A stretch of 64,000 bases of DNA from C00003060 sp964440795 (GTDB lineage: Bacteria > Desulfobacterota > Desulfobacteria > Desulfobacterales > C00003060): assembly GCA_964440795.1 (NCBI GenBank), contig CAYTTQ010000003.1, positions 1 to 64,000 of the forward strand, written 5' to 3'. The position numbers and the translations under genes were made by a program. Positions 1-9,196 of the stretch are shown here, in pieces (position 1 is the first letter of the stretch; every line of letters starts with the position of its first letter). The notes below the pieces were generated by a model. It was not told the DNA's origin and searched no databases. It saw nothing but the letters and a program-made list of their open reading frames with translations.

Positions 1-106
1 TCGCAGGCATAGCAGGCTATGTCGAGGTTTTGCGAGTGAGGTATCGGGCAAAGACTGGCGGAAGCCGAGATGGCAAAATGTGAAGTTATTTTTGCGCGAG
101 CCCTAA
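1..106 (-). repeat. Dispersed intergenic repeat, copy A
   Basis: Read on the minus strand from position 106, this sequence matches copy B at 26686-26757 at roughly 85% by eye over about 65 nt, and a 29-nt core recurs at 15262-15290. The shared core includes GCGCAAAAATAACTTCA and TTTTGCCATCTCGGCTTC. Near the window edge it carries a near-palindrome, CATAGC-AG-GCTATG, at 8-21. The copy overlaps the lpxC stop codon and runs off the left edge, so its full length is unknown. The pattern suggests a REP/MITE-like family, but no transposase or terminal structure can be proven here. Confidence 0.7.
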
Positions 107-960
107 GCCTGTGCGGTCTCCCAGCACGATTTCTGGTCTACAAATCGCTTCAGGAGTGAGTGGTTCATGGCATGGCCTGACTTATGGGTCACGATGTGTC
201 CAATGATCGGCATGCCCAACATGGAAAGGTCTCCGATGCAGTCGAGTATCTTGTGACGGATCGGTTCATCGGCGTAGCGGAGTCCTTCGGGGTTCAAAAT
301 TTTGTCCTTGTCAATAACAACCGCATTGTCCAAAGATCCCCCTTTGGCGAAACCGTTTTTTTTCAGGTAATCCACTTCATGGAGAAAGCCGAATGTGCGC
401 GCACAGCTTATTTCCTTTTCGAAGTGTCCGTTGTCCAAGGTGATGGAATAGGATTGGTTCCTGAGCAAGGGGTGGTCAAAATCGATAGTGCACGTAACTC
501 TGGGGGTATCTGAGGGATAAAGTCCCACCTCCTTGCCGTTTTCAGCCATCTGTATCGGTTCTTTTACCACGAAATAGTGTCGTCTGGCCGATTGTATTTT
601 GACCCCGGCCTGTTTCATCATGGTGGAAAAAGGTCCCGCACTGCCATCCATTATCGGCGCTTCGTAGGCGTCCATCTCCAGCAAGACATTGTCCACATGG
701 AGACCGGCAAACGTCGCCATCAAATGTTCGATCGTAGAAACGATTACCCCGTCCGTCCCAATGGTGGTGGCCAAACTGGTATCAATGACATTGCGGAAGT
801 GGGCACTAATCACCGGCTTGTGGGCCAGATCCGTACGGACGAACTTGATCCCGTGATTCACCGGCGCCGGTTTAATCGTTAGCGTGACTTTCCTTCCCGA
901 ATGTAGACCGATTCCCTCACACTGAACCGGCCGTTGTAACGTCCGCTGATACGTATACAT
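103..960 (-). CDS. lpxC: UDP-3-O-acyl-N-acetylglucosamine deacetylase LpxC
   Basis: LpxC removes the acetate from UDP-3-O-acyl-GlcNAc, the committed zinc-dependent step of lipid A synthesis in the cytoplasm. The 285-residue length fits the family (about 300). Visible signatures are the N-terminal GIGLHSG, the EHLMA zinc/catalytic block near residue 78, the APIMDGSAGPF stretch, KILDCIGDL near 240, and the C-terminal GH-HKSGHAMNH block. The ATG at 960 matches the usual family N-terminus (YQRTL). No Shine-Dalgarno precedes it; instead a strong promoter ends about 9 nt upstream, so the message may be leaderless. The 3' end runs into a dispersed repeat. The product implies a lipopolysaccharide-bearing Gram-negative cell. 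Confidence 0.96.
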   Translation of the reverse strand: MYTYQRTLQRPVQCEGIGLHSGRKVTLTIKPAPVNHGIKFVRTDLAHKPVISAHFRNVIDTSLATTIGTDGVIVSTIEHLMATFAGLHVDNVLLEMDAYEAPIMDGSAGPFSTMMKQAGVKIQSARRHYFVVKEPIQMAENGKEVGLYPSDTPRVTCTIDFDHPLLRNQSYSITLDNGHFEKEISCARTFGFLHEVDYLKKNGFAKGGSLDNAVVIDKDKILNPEGLRYADEPIRHKILDCIGDLSMLGMPIIGHIVTHKSGHAMNHSLLKRFVDQKSCWETAQA

Positions 961-968
961 GATAAGTC

Positions 969-998
969 TTTATAATGGCCTGGCCCCGGGTTTGTCAA
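969..998 (-). promoter_or_regulatory. Sigma70-type promoter of lpxC
   Basis: On the minus strand a perfect TTGACA (998-993) is followed by an 18-nt spacer and TATAAA (974-969), or a 17-nt spacer and TTATAA. The predicted transcription start is about 962-963, only two or three nt before the lpxC ATG at 960. This would give a leaderless or nearly leaderless mRNA. Confidence 0.65.
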
Positions 999-1462
999 AT
1001 AAAAACTCTATAAATCCCAGTATTTGATGGACACCCGGAAGCGTCGCAATGCACGTGCCACGGCGTTTTGTCACCTATCGGACCAGGCGAAAAAGAGTTA
1101 AGCCTTTGATATGTAACTATATGCGTATCCCATGCCCGGTCTTACCCCTTGCCGGCGCTTACCGCCCGATGCAAAAAAAACACATGTCCGCCTGTCGGTA
1201 GTGGGGTTTTTGCCACGCGTGGGGATCACCGTTCCGGCGGTAAGGCATCAAAAGTGCTTGATTTTATAAAGGCTGTCTGTTACATGACGCAATATTCCTA
1301 GGGGTCCTGCCGAAGATCTGTTTTTCATAGTCGGCAACGATGGCACTCAATCCCGTCTGTTCGTAAACCAGGGTTTGACAGACGTCGTTTTGCTGCCTGG
1401 TATCCGGTATCGTTTGTGCGCAAAGTTGGTTTACTCGTTTACTCTAAGCCAAGGGGGGAAAG
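999..1462. other. Intergenic region between lpxC and comM
   Basis: These 464 nt separate divergent genes. I find no convincing ORF, tRNA or strong terminator. A TTGACA at about 1375-1380 lies upstream of comM on the plus strand but lacks a well-placed -10 box. The stretch could carry a small RNA, but nothing in the sequence shows it. Confidence 0.4.
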
Positions 1463-2998
1463 GTGCTGGCCAAAGTCCTCAGCAGTGCCGTGCTTGGTGT
1501 GGATGCCTACATGGTGGAGGTGGAGGTTGATATCAAGCGAGGGCTGCCCAGCTTTCAAACGGTGGGTTTGCCCGAGACCGCGGTTAAGGAAAGTAAAGAC
1601 CGGGTAAAATCGGCCGTCGGCAATTCGGGGTACAATTTCCCGGACGATCGGATCACCGTCAATCTGGCCCCTGCGGATATCAAGAAAGAAGGCACGGCCT
1701 TCGATTTGCCTATCGCACTGGGTATCCTGGCCGCAACGGGTATTATCTCTCAGGAGACCCTTTCGGATTATTTGATCTTGGGCGAGCTTTCTCTGGATGG
1801 CCGAGTAAAGCCGGTCAAAGGCTCTCTGCCGGTTGCATTGGCCGCCAGAGATGCCGGGTTTCGTGGGGTCATCGTCCCCGAAAAGAACGCTCCGGAAGCC
1901 GCCATTGTAAAGGAAATCGGCGTTTTTCCCGCGGTGACATTGGGGGCGTTGGTAGATTTTTTGTCTGCCCGTTGTGTCGTGGAACCGGTATCGTTCGATG
2001 TCAACACCCTTTTTGAGCAAATGCCGTGGCGGGATCTCGATTTTTCCGACGTCAAGGGACAAGAACACGTTAAACGGGCCTTGGAAGTTGCCGCCGCCGG
2101 GGCCCACAATCTGATTATGGTGGGTCCGCCGGGGGCCGGAAAGACCATGCTGGCGAAACGGATCGCCACCATCTTACCGAAGATGACCTTTCAAGAGGCC
2201 ATAGAAACGACCAAGGTGTATAGCGTTGTGGGGTTGCTGAGGGAGAAGCAGGCGCTTGTCACTCGGCGTCCCTTTCGTTCGCCCCACCACACCATTTCCG
2301 ATGCCGGTTTGATTGGTGGCGGACATGTTCCCCGACCGGGAGAGGTTAGCTTGGCCCATAATGGTGTCCTTTTCCTCGACGAACTGGCCGAATTCAAAAA
2401 AAACGTTCTGGAGGTATTGCGCCAGCCGATGGAGGACGGGGAAGTCACCATCGCCAGGGCCCTAAGCAGTATTACTTATCCGGCGAATTTCATGCTTGTG
2501 GCGGCCATGAACCCTTGTCCGTGCGGTTATTTTTCCGATCCCAATCACGAGTGTACCTGTTCCTACACGCACATCCACCGATATCGGTCGAAAGTTTCCG
2601 GTCCGCTCATGGATCGGATAGATATCCACGTGGATGTCCCGGCGGTACAGTATAAGGATTTGATTCACGGAGATAGTGCCGAAGGATCGGATAATATCAG
2701 ACAACGGATCAACCGGTGCCGTGCCATTCAGGCCTCGCGGCTGAAAGGGACTCCGATCTTTTGCAACGCCCAGATGAGCAATCGGGATATCAAGCGCCAC
2801 TGCGGCATAGACAAGCAGGGAGAGGACCTTTTGGAAACGGCCATTAACAAGCTGGGCCTGTCCGCTCGGGCCTTCAATCGCATCCTAAAGATCGCCCGCA
2901 CTATTGCAGATCTCGAAGCAGCCCCCCGCATAGAGCCCCAGCACGTTTCCGAGGCCATTCAGTACCGAAGCCTGGATCGCGACAATCTGTCTGTGTGA
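1463..2998 (+). CDS. comM: YifB/ComM family Mg-chelatase-like AAA+ ATPase
   Basis: The protein has 511 residues, the usual size for the ComM/YifB family. An N-terminal Lon-protease-like (ChlI) domain covers about residues 1-170, followed by the AAA+ core with Walker A GPPGAGKT near 223, Walker B-like LFLDELAEF near 305, and a C-terminal Mg-chelatase-type helical domain. The cysteine-rich NPCPCGYF segment near 350 is typical. ComM is a hexameric branch-migration helicase that helps integrate incoming DNA during natural transformation. The GTG start follows an AAGGGGGG Shine-Dalgarno. It converges with the paaK operon, and a 6-bp hairpin spans both stop codons. Presence of comM alone does not prove competence. 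Confidence 0.93.
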   Translation: MLAKVLSSAVLGVDAYMVEVEVDIKRGLPSFQTVGLPETAVKESKDRVKSAVGNSGYNFPDDRITVNLAPADIKKEGTAFDLPIALGILAATGIISQETLSDYLILGELSLDGRVKPVKGSLPVALAARDAGFRGVIVPEKNAPEAAIVKEIGVFPAVTLGALVDFLSARCVVEPVSFDVNTLFEQMPWRDLDFSDVKGQEHVKRALEVAAAGAHNLIMVGPPGAGKTMLAKRIATILPKMTFQEAIETTKVYSVVGLLREKQALVTRRPFRSPHHTISDAGLIGGGHVPRPGEVSLAHNGVLFLDELAEFKKNVLEVLRQPMEDGEVTIARALSSITYPANFMLVAAMNPCPCGYFSDPNHECTCSYTHIHRYRSKVSGPLMDRIDIHVDVPAVQYKDLIHGDSAEGSDNIRQRINRCRAIQASRLKGTPIFCNAQMSNRDIKRHCGIDKQGEDLLETAINKLGLSARAFNRILKIARTIADLEAAPRIEPQHVSEAIQYRSLDRDNLSV

Positions 2999-3013
2999 GG
3001 GAGGCCGATCCCT

Positions 3014-4312
3014 CTATGTTCTCTTGTCGATGACCATAGAGGCTGTTTCTTCCTGACGATGAATGGATCCGGCTTCGACCAGCCATACTTGTGGGGTAAT
3101 GCCCAGCGTGTCACGAATCTTCTTCCGGAGTTGATCCACCATGGATCGCTGTTTTTCCATTTTGTCGAAGAATATGTCTTCCGATACCTCGATGCGCAGT
3201 CCCAGGAGATCCTGGTGGTTTCTTTTCTCCACCACCAACTGATAAGCCGGTTCCACACCGAGTGCCGATTTCAATATCGCCCCCACCCTCTTGGGATAGA
3301 CGTTGACTCCCTTGACGATCAAAATCTCGTCACACCGCCCGCCGACGCGGGACATGCGGGCCAAGGTGCGGCCACACGGGCAGGGTTTGGGGTCCAGGGA
3401 GGTCAGATCTCCGGTTCGAAATCGGATGATGGGGAAGGCTTCCTTGGTAATCGTGGTGAGGACCAACTCCCCCGTCTCATGGTCCGACAGGACTTCACGG
3501 GTGTCAGGATCGATAATCTCAGGAATGAAGTTGTCCTCGGCGATATGCATGCCTGCCTTATGGGGGCATTCACCGGCTACTCCGGGGCCCATGACCTCGC
3601 TCAGTCCGTAGTTGTCATAAGCGGTGATGTAGAGCCGTTCTTCGATGGCCCGACGGGTGGCTTCATGCCAGGGCTCTCCACCGAACAGCCCCTGTTTCAG
3701 GCTGAGCGTCTTGGGATCAATTTCCAATTCTTCCATTACCTGCGCGATCCGCAATGCGTATCCCGGCGTGGAAACCAAGGTGGTCGGTTTGTAGTCTCTT
3801 AAGATAGTGACCTGCCGTCGGGTATTTCCCACCGATGCGGGTACGACGGATGCCCGCAGCCGCTCGGCGCCGTAATGCAGTCCGAAGGCCCCGGTATACA
3901 GCCCGTAGTTAAAGGCGATCTGGATGACATCTTCGTGGGTGATCCCCGTTGAAACCAATAGTCTGGCCACCAGCTCGGTCCAGTGTTTAAGGTCATTGGC
4001 CGTATATCCCACAATGCTCGGGTTCTCCGTGGTGCCCGAAGAGGAGTGGATTCTGACCACCTCTCTTAGAGGAACGGCAAACATTTCGTAGGGGTAGGCG
4101 TTGCTTAGGTCCTCCCGTGACGTAAAGGGCAATTTGGAAAGCATTTCCAAATCTTCGAAGTCGTCCGGGTTGAAGCCGATTGCATCGAAGGCCTTTTTGT
4201 AAAATCGTACATTTCGATAGACCCGATTTAGGGTGGCCTGCAGCCGTTCCAGTTGTAACTGCCGCAACTCGTCGCGGGACATGCACTCGCGGGACTTATC
4301 GTGGATTGCCAT
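3014..4312 (-). CDS. paaK: Phenylacetate-CoA ligase family protein (copy 1)
   Basis: This is a 432-residue AMP-forming aryl-CoA ligase of the PaaK type. It shows the N-terminal LQATLNRVYRNVRFYKK signature, the nucleotide-binding SSGTTENPSIVGYT motif near residue 93, NYGLSEVMGPG near 235, and the GELVLTTITKEAFPIIRFRTGD block near 315. The family activates phenylacetate, and in some members other aryl or indole acetates, to CoA thioesters in the cytoplasm. The ATG at 4312 overlaps the livF TAA by one base (TAATG), with GGAGG ten bases upstream. It is the last gene of the Liv/PaaK operon and is a paralogue of the gene at 5050. The exact aromatic substrate cannot be read from sequence. Confidence 0.9.
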   Translation of the reverse strand: MAIHDKSRECMSRDELRQLQLERLQATLNRVYRNVRFYKKAFDAIGFNPDDFEDLEMLSKLPFTSREDLSNAYPYEMFAVPLREVVRIHSSSGTTENPSIVGYTANDLKHWTELVARLLVSTGITHEDVIQIAFNYGLYTGAFGLHYGAERLRASVVPASVGNTRRQVTILRDYKPTTLVSTPGYALRIAQVMEELEIDPKTLSLKQGLFGGEPWHEATRRAIEERLYITAYDNYGLSEVMGPGVAGECPHKAGMHIAEDNFIPEIIDPDTREVLSDHETGELVLTTITKEAFPIIRFRTGDLTSLDPKPCPCGRTLARMSRVGGRCDEILIVKGVNVYPKRVGAILKSALGVEPAYQLVVEKRNHQDLLGLRIEVSEDIFFDKMEKQRSMVDQLRKKIRDTLGITPQVWLVEAGSIHRQEETASMVIDKRT

Positions 4313-5037
4313 TATTCCCAAACCTCCTTATACGCTTTTCCCAGGTAGGCCCGTCTGATTTGGTTGTGGTTGAGAAGTTCTCTAGAAGCCCCTTCCATGA
4401 TAATCTTGCCGGTCTCAATAACATAGGCACGATCAGAGATGTTGAGTGCCGCCCTGGCGTTTTGTTCGATTAAAAAGATAGTCATGCCTTCATCCCTCAG
4501 CTTGGCGATGGATTTAAAGACCGTGTGGGCGACGATAGGGGCCAAGCCGAGGGAAGGCTCGTCCAAAAGGAGGAGTTTCGGGTGTCCCATGAGTGCTCTG
4601 CCCATGGCCAGCATCTGTTGTTCTCCCCCGGAGAGGGTTCCCGCCAGTTGATCGCTTCGTTGGCCCAGTACAGGGAACAGGCTCTCTACTTCCGCCATTC
4701 GCCGGGACGCCAGTTCGCGGTTCTTTACCAGATATCCCCCCAGTTCAAGGTTTGCCGATACGTCCATCTTCCCAAAGACCTGCCTGCCTTCCGGTACATG
4801 AGATATTCCTTTTCGAACGACCTTGTTTGGGGTCAGGCGGCTGATGTCTTCTTCCAAAAAATCGATAGCTCCTCTGGTCGGCCTGAGGAGCCCGCTAATC
4901 GTCTTTAAGGTAGTGGTCTTGCCGGCGCCGTTCGCGCCGATTAAAGCCACAAGTTCACCCTGCCGAATATGCAAAGAAACGCCTTTCAGCGCGTGGACAT
5001 TCCCGTAATATGTGTGAACACTCTTGAGGCGTAACAA
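4312..5037 (-). CDS. livF: Branched-chain-amino-acid-type ABC transporter ATPase LivF (copy 2)
   Basis: The 241-residue protein is a LivF-type ABC ATPase. It has Walker A GANGAGKTT near residue 34, the Q-loop region, the LSGGEQQML signature near 135, and Walker B LLLLDEPSLGLAP near 155. LivF pairs with LivG to energise high-affinity uptake of branched-chain amino acids or, in many anaerobes, aromatic acids. It starts at TTG 12 nt after the preceding paaK stop and is overlapped by the following paaK. No permease (LivH/LivM) or binding protein gene is adjacent, so they must be encoded elsewhere. The alternation with paaK suggests aromatic acid uptake coupled to CoA activation, which is an inference. 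Confidence 0.88.
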   Translation of the reverse strand: MLRLKSVHTYYGNVHALKGVSLHIRQGELVALIGANGAGKTTTLKTISGLLRPTRGAIDFLEEDISRLTPNKVVRKGISHVPEGRQVFGKMDVSANLELGGYLVKNRELASRRMAEVESLFPVLGQRSDQLAGTLSGGEQQMLAMGRALMGHPKLLLLDEPSLGLAPIVAHTVFKSIAKLRDEGMTIFLIEQNARAALNISDRAYVIETGKIIMEGASRELLNHNQIRRAYLGKAYKEVWE

Positions 5038-5049
5038 GGGCTTTATGCC

Positions 5050-6344
5050 TTACCTTTCATCGATTACCCGGCTTGCCGGCAGATGACTGGCATCCAAGGT
5101 GGCACTTTCCACCAATTTGATGGATACCTCGAGACCCAGCATTTGAAAGACCCGGCGGCGAAGCTGTTTCAAATGGTCTTCCACCCGTTTGACCTCATCG
5201 GAAAAGAGCCCTTCCGTCATTTCAAGCCATATTTCCACGTGGTCGAGGTAGTCCTCTCTATACAGACGGACCACAAAACGGGGGGGTATGGGACCCGGAA
5301 GGGTTTGCAATACCTGCTCAATTTGTGCCGGGTGCATCTTGATTCCCGAAACCGTTAGTACCTGTCCCGTAGCGCCTGTAATCTCCGAGATGCGGGAAAA
5401 CGTCGTGCCGCACCGACAGGGTTCCGGTTCGACGGACGCCAGGTCTCCCGTTCGGAAGCGCACCAGGGGAAAAGCCCGGCCGGTAAGTGTGGTGAGTACG
5501 ATTTCGCCTTTCTGTCCGGGAGAACAGGGTTGACCACTTTCCGGATCGACGATTTCAAGTATGAAATGATCTTCACTGATGTGAAATCCGCTCTTGTCAC
5601 CACACCCGAAGCCAATGGCCGGGCCGGTAATGTCGCTGAGACCGTAACCGGCCGTCAAGGTGATGTTCAGATCCTCCTCCAGATGCTGTCGCCAATCCGT
5701 GGGAATGGTTCCGCCTACCACAAAGACCGCTTTGAGCGCCAGGCGATTGGCATCAAGCGGGATGGTCTGCATGACTCTGAGCATGTGCATGGCGTAGGAG
5801 GGGGTCGTAATCAGAACCGAAGTTCGATAGTCTTTCATTGCCAACAGTTGCTTGGCAGTGCTCATATGGGTCATCGGCATAACCGAAGCACCGATATGCT
5901 CCGCCCCCTCTTTTAACGCCCGGCCCCAACTCGAAAGACCGGGGTTTAGGCAGATCTGTACGATATCCGTTTCCGTGGTTCCGCCTACGGTCAAGAAGCG
6001 GGCGGTTATGCGTTGTCTGGCTTTGAGGTCCCCTCGGGTAAATCCGACCACAAACGGTTTGGCCGTGGTTCCCGCCGACGGGCTAATACGGACGATGTCA
6101 CGCAGTGGAACGGCAAACATGTCATAAGGGTAATTGTTCGCCAGATCCTGCCTAGTGGTGAAGGGGAGCTTCGACAGGTCCCGTACGACATCCAAGGTGC
6201 TCAGGTCGATCCCCAAACCGTCAAAGCGTTTCTTATAAAAGGGGACGTTCTTATAGGCCCGATTCAGCGTACTCTGGAGGTGTTCCAGCTGAAGTTGCGC
6301 CAGGTCTTCGGTGCCGATGTCTGCAAGATTGTTCTCCCGTGTTG

Positions 6345-6348
<4 letters not shown>
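5050..6348 (-). CDS. paaK: Phenylacetate-CoA ligase family protein (copy 2)
   Basis: This 432-residue AMP-forming ligase is paralogous to the gene at 3014. Its phosphate-binding loop reads SAGTTAKPFVVGFT, with AGYGLSDITGPAIG near residue 235 and GEIVLTTLTGRAFPLVRFRTGD near 310. The frame is open further upstream, but the real start is the GTG at 6348: it overlaps the livF stop (GTGA) and follows a GGGAGGGATGG Shine-Dalgarno, and the family N-terminus begins there (QLQLEHLQSTLNRAYKNV). The longer version would add 69 residues with no family resemblance. The first Ser-Ser of the loop is Ser-Ala here, so specificity may differ from copy 1. Confidence 0.9.
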
Positions 6349-7086
<738 letters not shown>

Positions 7087-7094
<8 letters not shown>

Positions 7095-7860
7095 GAGGAG
7101 CAGTTCCTCCTAAATATGCGGTAATCACGTCTGCGTTGTTTTGGATTTCCCGTGGAGAGCCCTCGGCGATATTTTTCCCGTAATTCAGCACCACAATATG
7201 GTCCGATATTTCCATGGCTACGTCCATGTTGTGTTCTACCAAGAGAATTGCCGTGCCTCGGTCTCTGATTTTTGAGATCAGCCCTGCCAAGCTGTGACTT
7301 TCCGTGGGGTCCAGGCCGGAGGCCGGTTCGTCCAATAGCAGTAATTGGGGTCCGGTCGCCAATGCCCTCGCGATTTCCACATAGCGCTGCAGTCCGAACG
7401 GCAGCCCCCCGGAATTCTCATAGGCCCGGTGTTTTAAACCTATGAAATCGAGTAGCGCCATCGACTTGTCCAAGACGGTTCCTCTTTCCCTTTGGGCCCG
7501 GGGGAGCTTGAAGGCACCGCTGAACAGTCCCGCCTTGGTCCGTACGTGGTAACCCATCATGACGTTTTCAAGGACGGTCATGTTGCTGAAAAGTTCCACA
7601 TTTTGAAAAGTACGGGCAATCCCCTTTCGGGCGATAACGTGGGGCTTGAGCCCGTTTATCTTTTCCTGACGAAAGACTACATGGCCTCGCGACGGCACAT
7701 GAAATCCGGTGATGATGTGGTAAAGGGTGGTCTTGCCGGCACCATTGGGCCCGATCAGGGAGGTTATTTGCCCGGGGGCGACACAAAAGGAAACGTCCTC
7801 GAGGGCGGTCAGCCCGCCGAAGGATTTGCCTATGTTGGACAGTTCGAGGAGTTTTTCCAT
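7087..7860 (-). CDS. livG: Branched-chain-amino-acid-type ABC transporter ATPase LivG
   Basis: LivG is the second ATPase of Liv-type importers. This 257-residue protein has Walker A GPNGAGKTT near residue 38, the LPFGLQRYVEIARAL variant signature typical of LivG, and Walker B LLLLDEPASGLDP. The C-terminus (VVLNYGKNIAEGSP, then ITAYLGG) is also LivG-like. I chose the ATG at 7860; a TTG three codons upstream (7869) overlaps the dacB stop and is an alternative. Neither has a clear Shine-Dalgarno, which suggests translation coupled to dacB. It heads the transport part of the operon. Confidence 0.9.
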
Positions 7861-7865
7861 TGCAT

Positions 7866-9128
7866 TCAACGCATGGTACGTCCTGACCTATTTGTGTGCG
7901 GTGTTTCCGGGCCGATCTCATCGGATTGTTGTAAACGCTCGGCGACAGCGCTGAGAAGACGCTCGATATCCAATGGAGAGTTTTTCAGGAAGATCACAAA
8001 AAAATAGGCGTCGTGGCCGGGGGGCTCTATATATCCGGCCTGCGACCGTATTCCTTTGAGGGTTCCGCTTTTGTAGCGCACGGTGCCTTTGTTCGTCAGC
8101 AGGTGCCTGTAACGGAAAAAGGACTTAAGGATCCGCAACATGTCCCTGGCGGAAAGCCGATTCCTTCTTGAGATCCCCGAGCCCTCCACCAACTGAAGAT
8201 CTTGCAAGCCAAGTTGCTCTTTGCAGTATGTGTTCAATGCGGCAACGCCCTTTTCCAATGTGGCGGGCGGACCGTAGATGTGGGCGCCCATGGAGATGAG
8301 GATTTGGTTCGCCATGAAATTGTTGGAATAGGTCAGCATCTTGCCGACAAGGGTTTCCAAAGGGACCGGGGAGCGGTGTGTGTAAAGCAGCCGGTCGGCG
8401 GTATCCACAAGACCGGTTCGAATCTGTCCCGAATGAGAGACGCCGTGTTGGTCCAGAAAATATAAAAGGACTTCTCCCGCATAGCAGGGCACTTCGTTGC
8501 CCTTGCGCAGGAATGTATATCGCCCCTTTTCCGTCCCAAGATCGGGAATCTTTTCCCGGGCCAGAGGGGTGATCGGGGTTTGGGGTTCCGCCGATACAAT
8601 CCGGCCCTGTTTGTCATATTTGTAAAAAACTGTATTGAAATTGGCGCATAGGGCGCCCACCGGGGCATCGAAGGGGTTGGTAGAACTTCCCGTTCCGGGA
8701 ACGGTAACAGGGTGAGAAAAATACGAATCATCCACCACCAGGTCGCCGATCCGATCCAGCTTATCGGCCAATCGGGCAGCAATCTGTTGCCATACTTCCG
8801 ATATCAGGAGGGGGTCTCCATACCCTTTGACTTTCAGGTTTTGCTTCGAATCCAAATAGAATTCGGTTTTAAACCGGTAAGCGGCGCCGAGATGGTGAAA
8901 CGCCGCCAGGCCGGTGAGTATCTTGAGCGTCGAGGCCGGGGTATAGCATCGCGTGGCATTGTGTTCATACAGTACGTCACCGTTTGAGTCGGCGACCAGC
9001 AAAACATCGGCGGCGGAAAGGCGGGACAACAAGGCGGACACATCCGTGCCTGAAGCCGTATTCGCCGCCGGAACTGTCCATAAGCACCACAGGGCGATCA
9101 GAGCCCATACGACAGCCGATCGTTTCAT
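7866..9128 (-). CDS. dacB: D-alanyl-D-alanine carboxypeptidase/endopeptidase, PBP4 (DacB) family
   Basis: The 420-residue protein is a class C low-molecular-mass penicillin-binding protein that trims or cleaves peptidoglycan cross-links in the periplasm. A signal peptide occupies about the first 22 residues (hydrophobic run VVWALIALWCLW). The serine-enzyme motifs are visible: SxxK as STLK near residue 62, SxN as SNN near 273, and KTG as KSGTLKG near 355. The length is a little under E. coli DacB (477). Its stop overlaps the livG start region, so it is the first member of the overlapping Liv/PaaK operon. There is no obvious functional link between cell-wall trimming and aromatic acid uptake. 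Confidence 0.88.
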   Translation of the reverse strand: MKRSAVVWALIALWCLWTVPAANTASGTDVSALLSRLSAADVLLVADSNGDVLYEHNATRCYTPASTLKILTGLAAFHHLGAAYRFKTEFYLDSKQNLKVKGYGDPLLISEVWQQIAARLADKLDRIGDLVVDDSYFSHPVTVPGTGSSTNPFDAPVGALCANFNTVFYKYDKQGRIVSAEPQTPITPLAREKIPDLGTEKGRYTFLRKGNEVPCYAGEVLLYFLDQHGVSHSGQIRTGLVDTADRLLYTHRSPVPLETLVGKMLTYSNNFMANQILISMGAHIYGPPATLEKGVAALNTYCKEQLGLQDLQLVEGSGISRRNRLSARDMLRILKSFFRYRHLLTNKGTVRYKSGTLKGIRSQAGYIEPPGHDAYFFVIFLKNSPLDIERLLSAVAERLQQSDEIGPETPHTNRSGRTMR

Positions 9129-9196
9129 GCCGTTACTTTCCCTGCATAAGAAACGTATTCAAACGAGTTCAAGCGGAACACCTCGACTTTTGAACG

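Noticed and set aside
2997..3014. Hairpin GAGGGA/TCCCTC spanning the comM and paaK stop codons
   Set aside because: A perfect 6-bp stem, but no T-run follows on either strand, so I do not call it a terminator.
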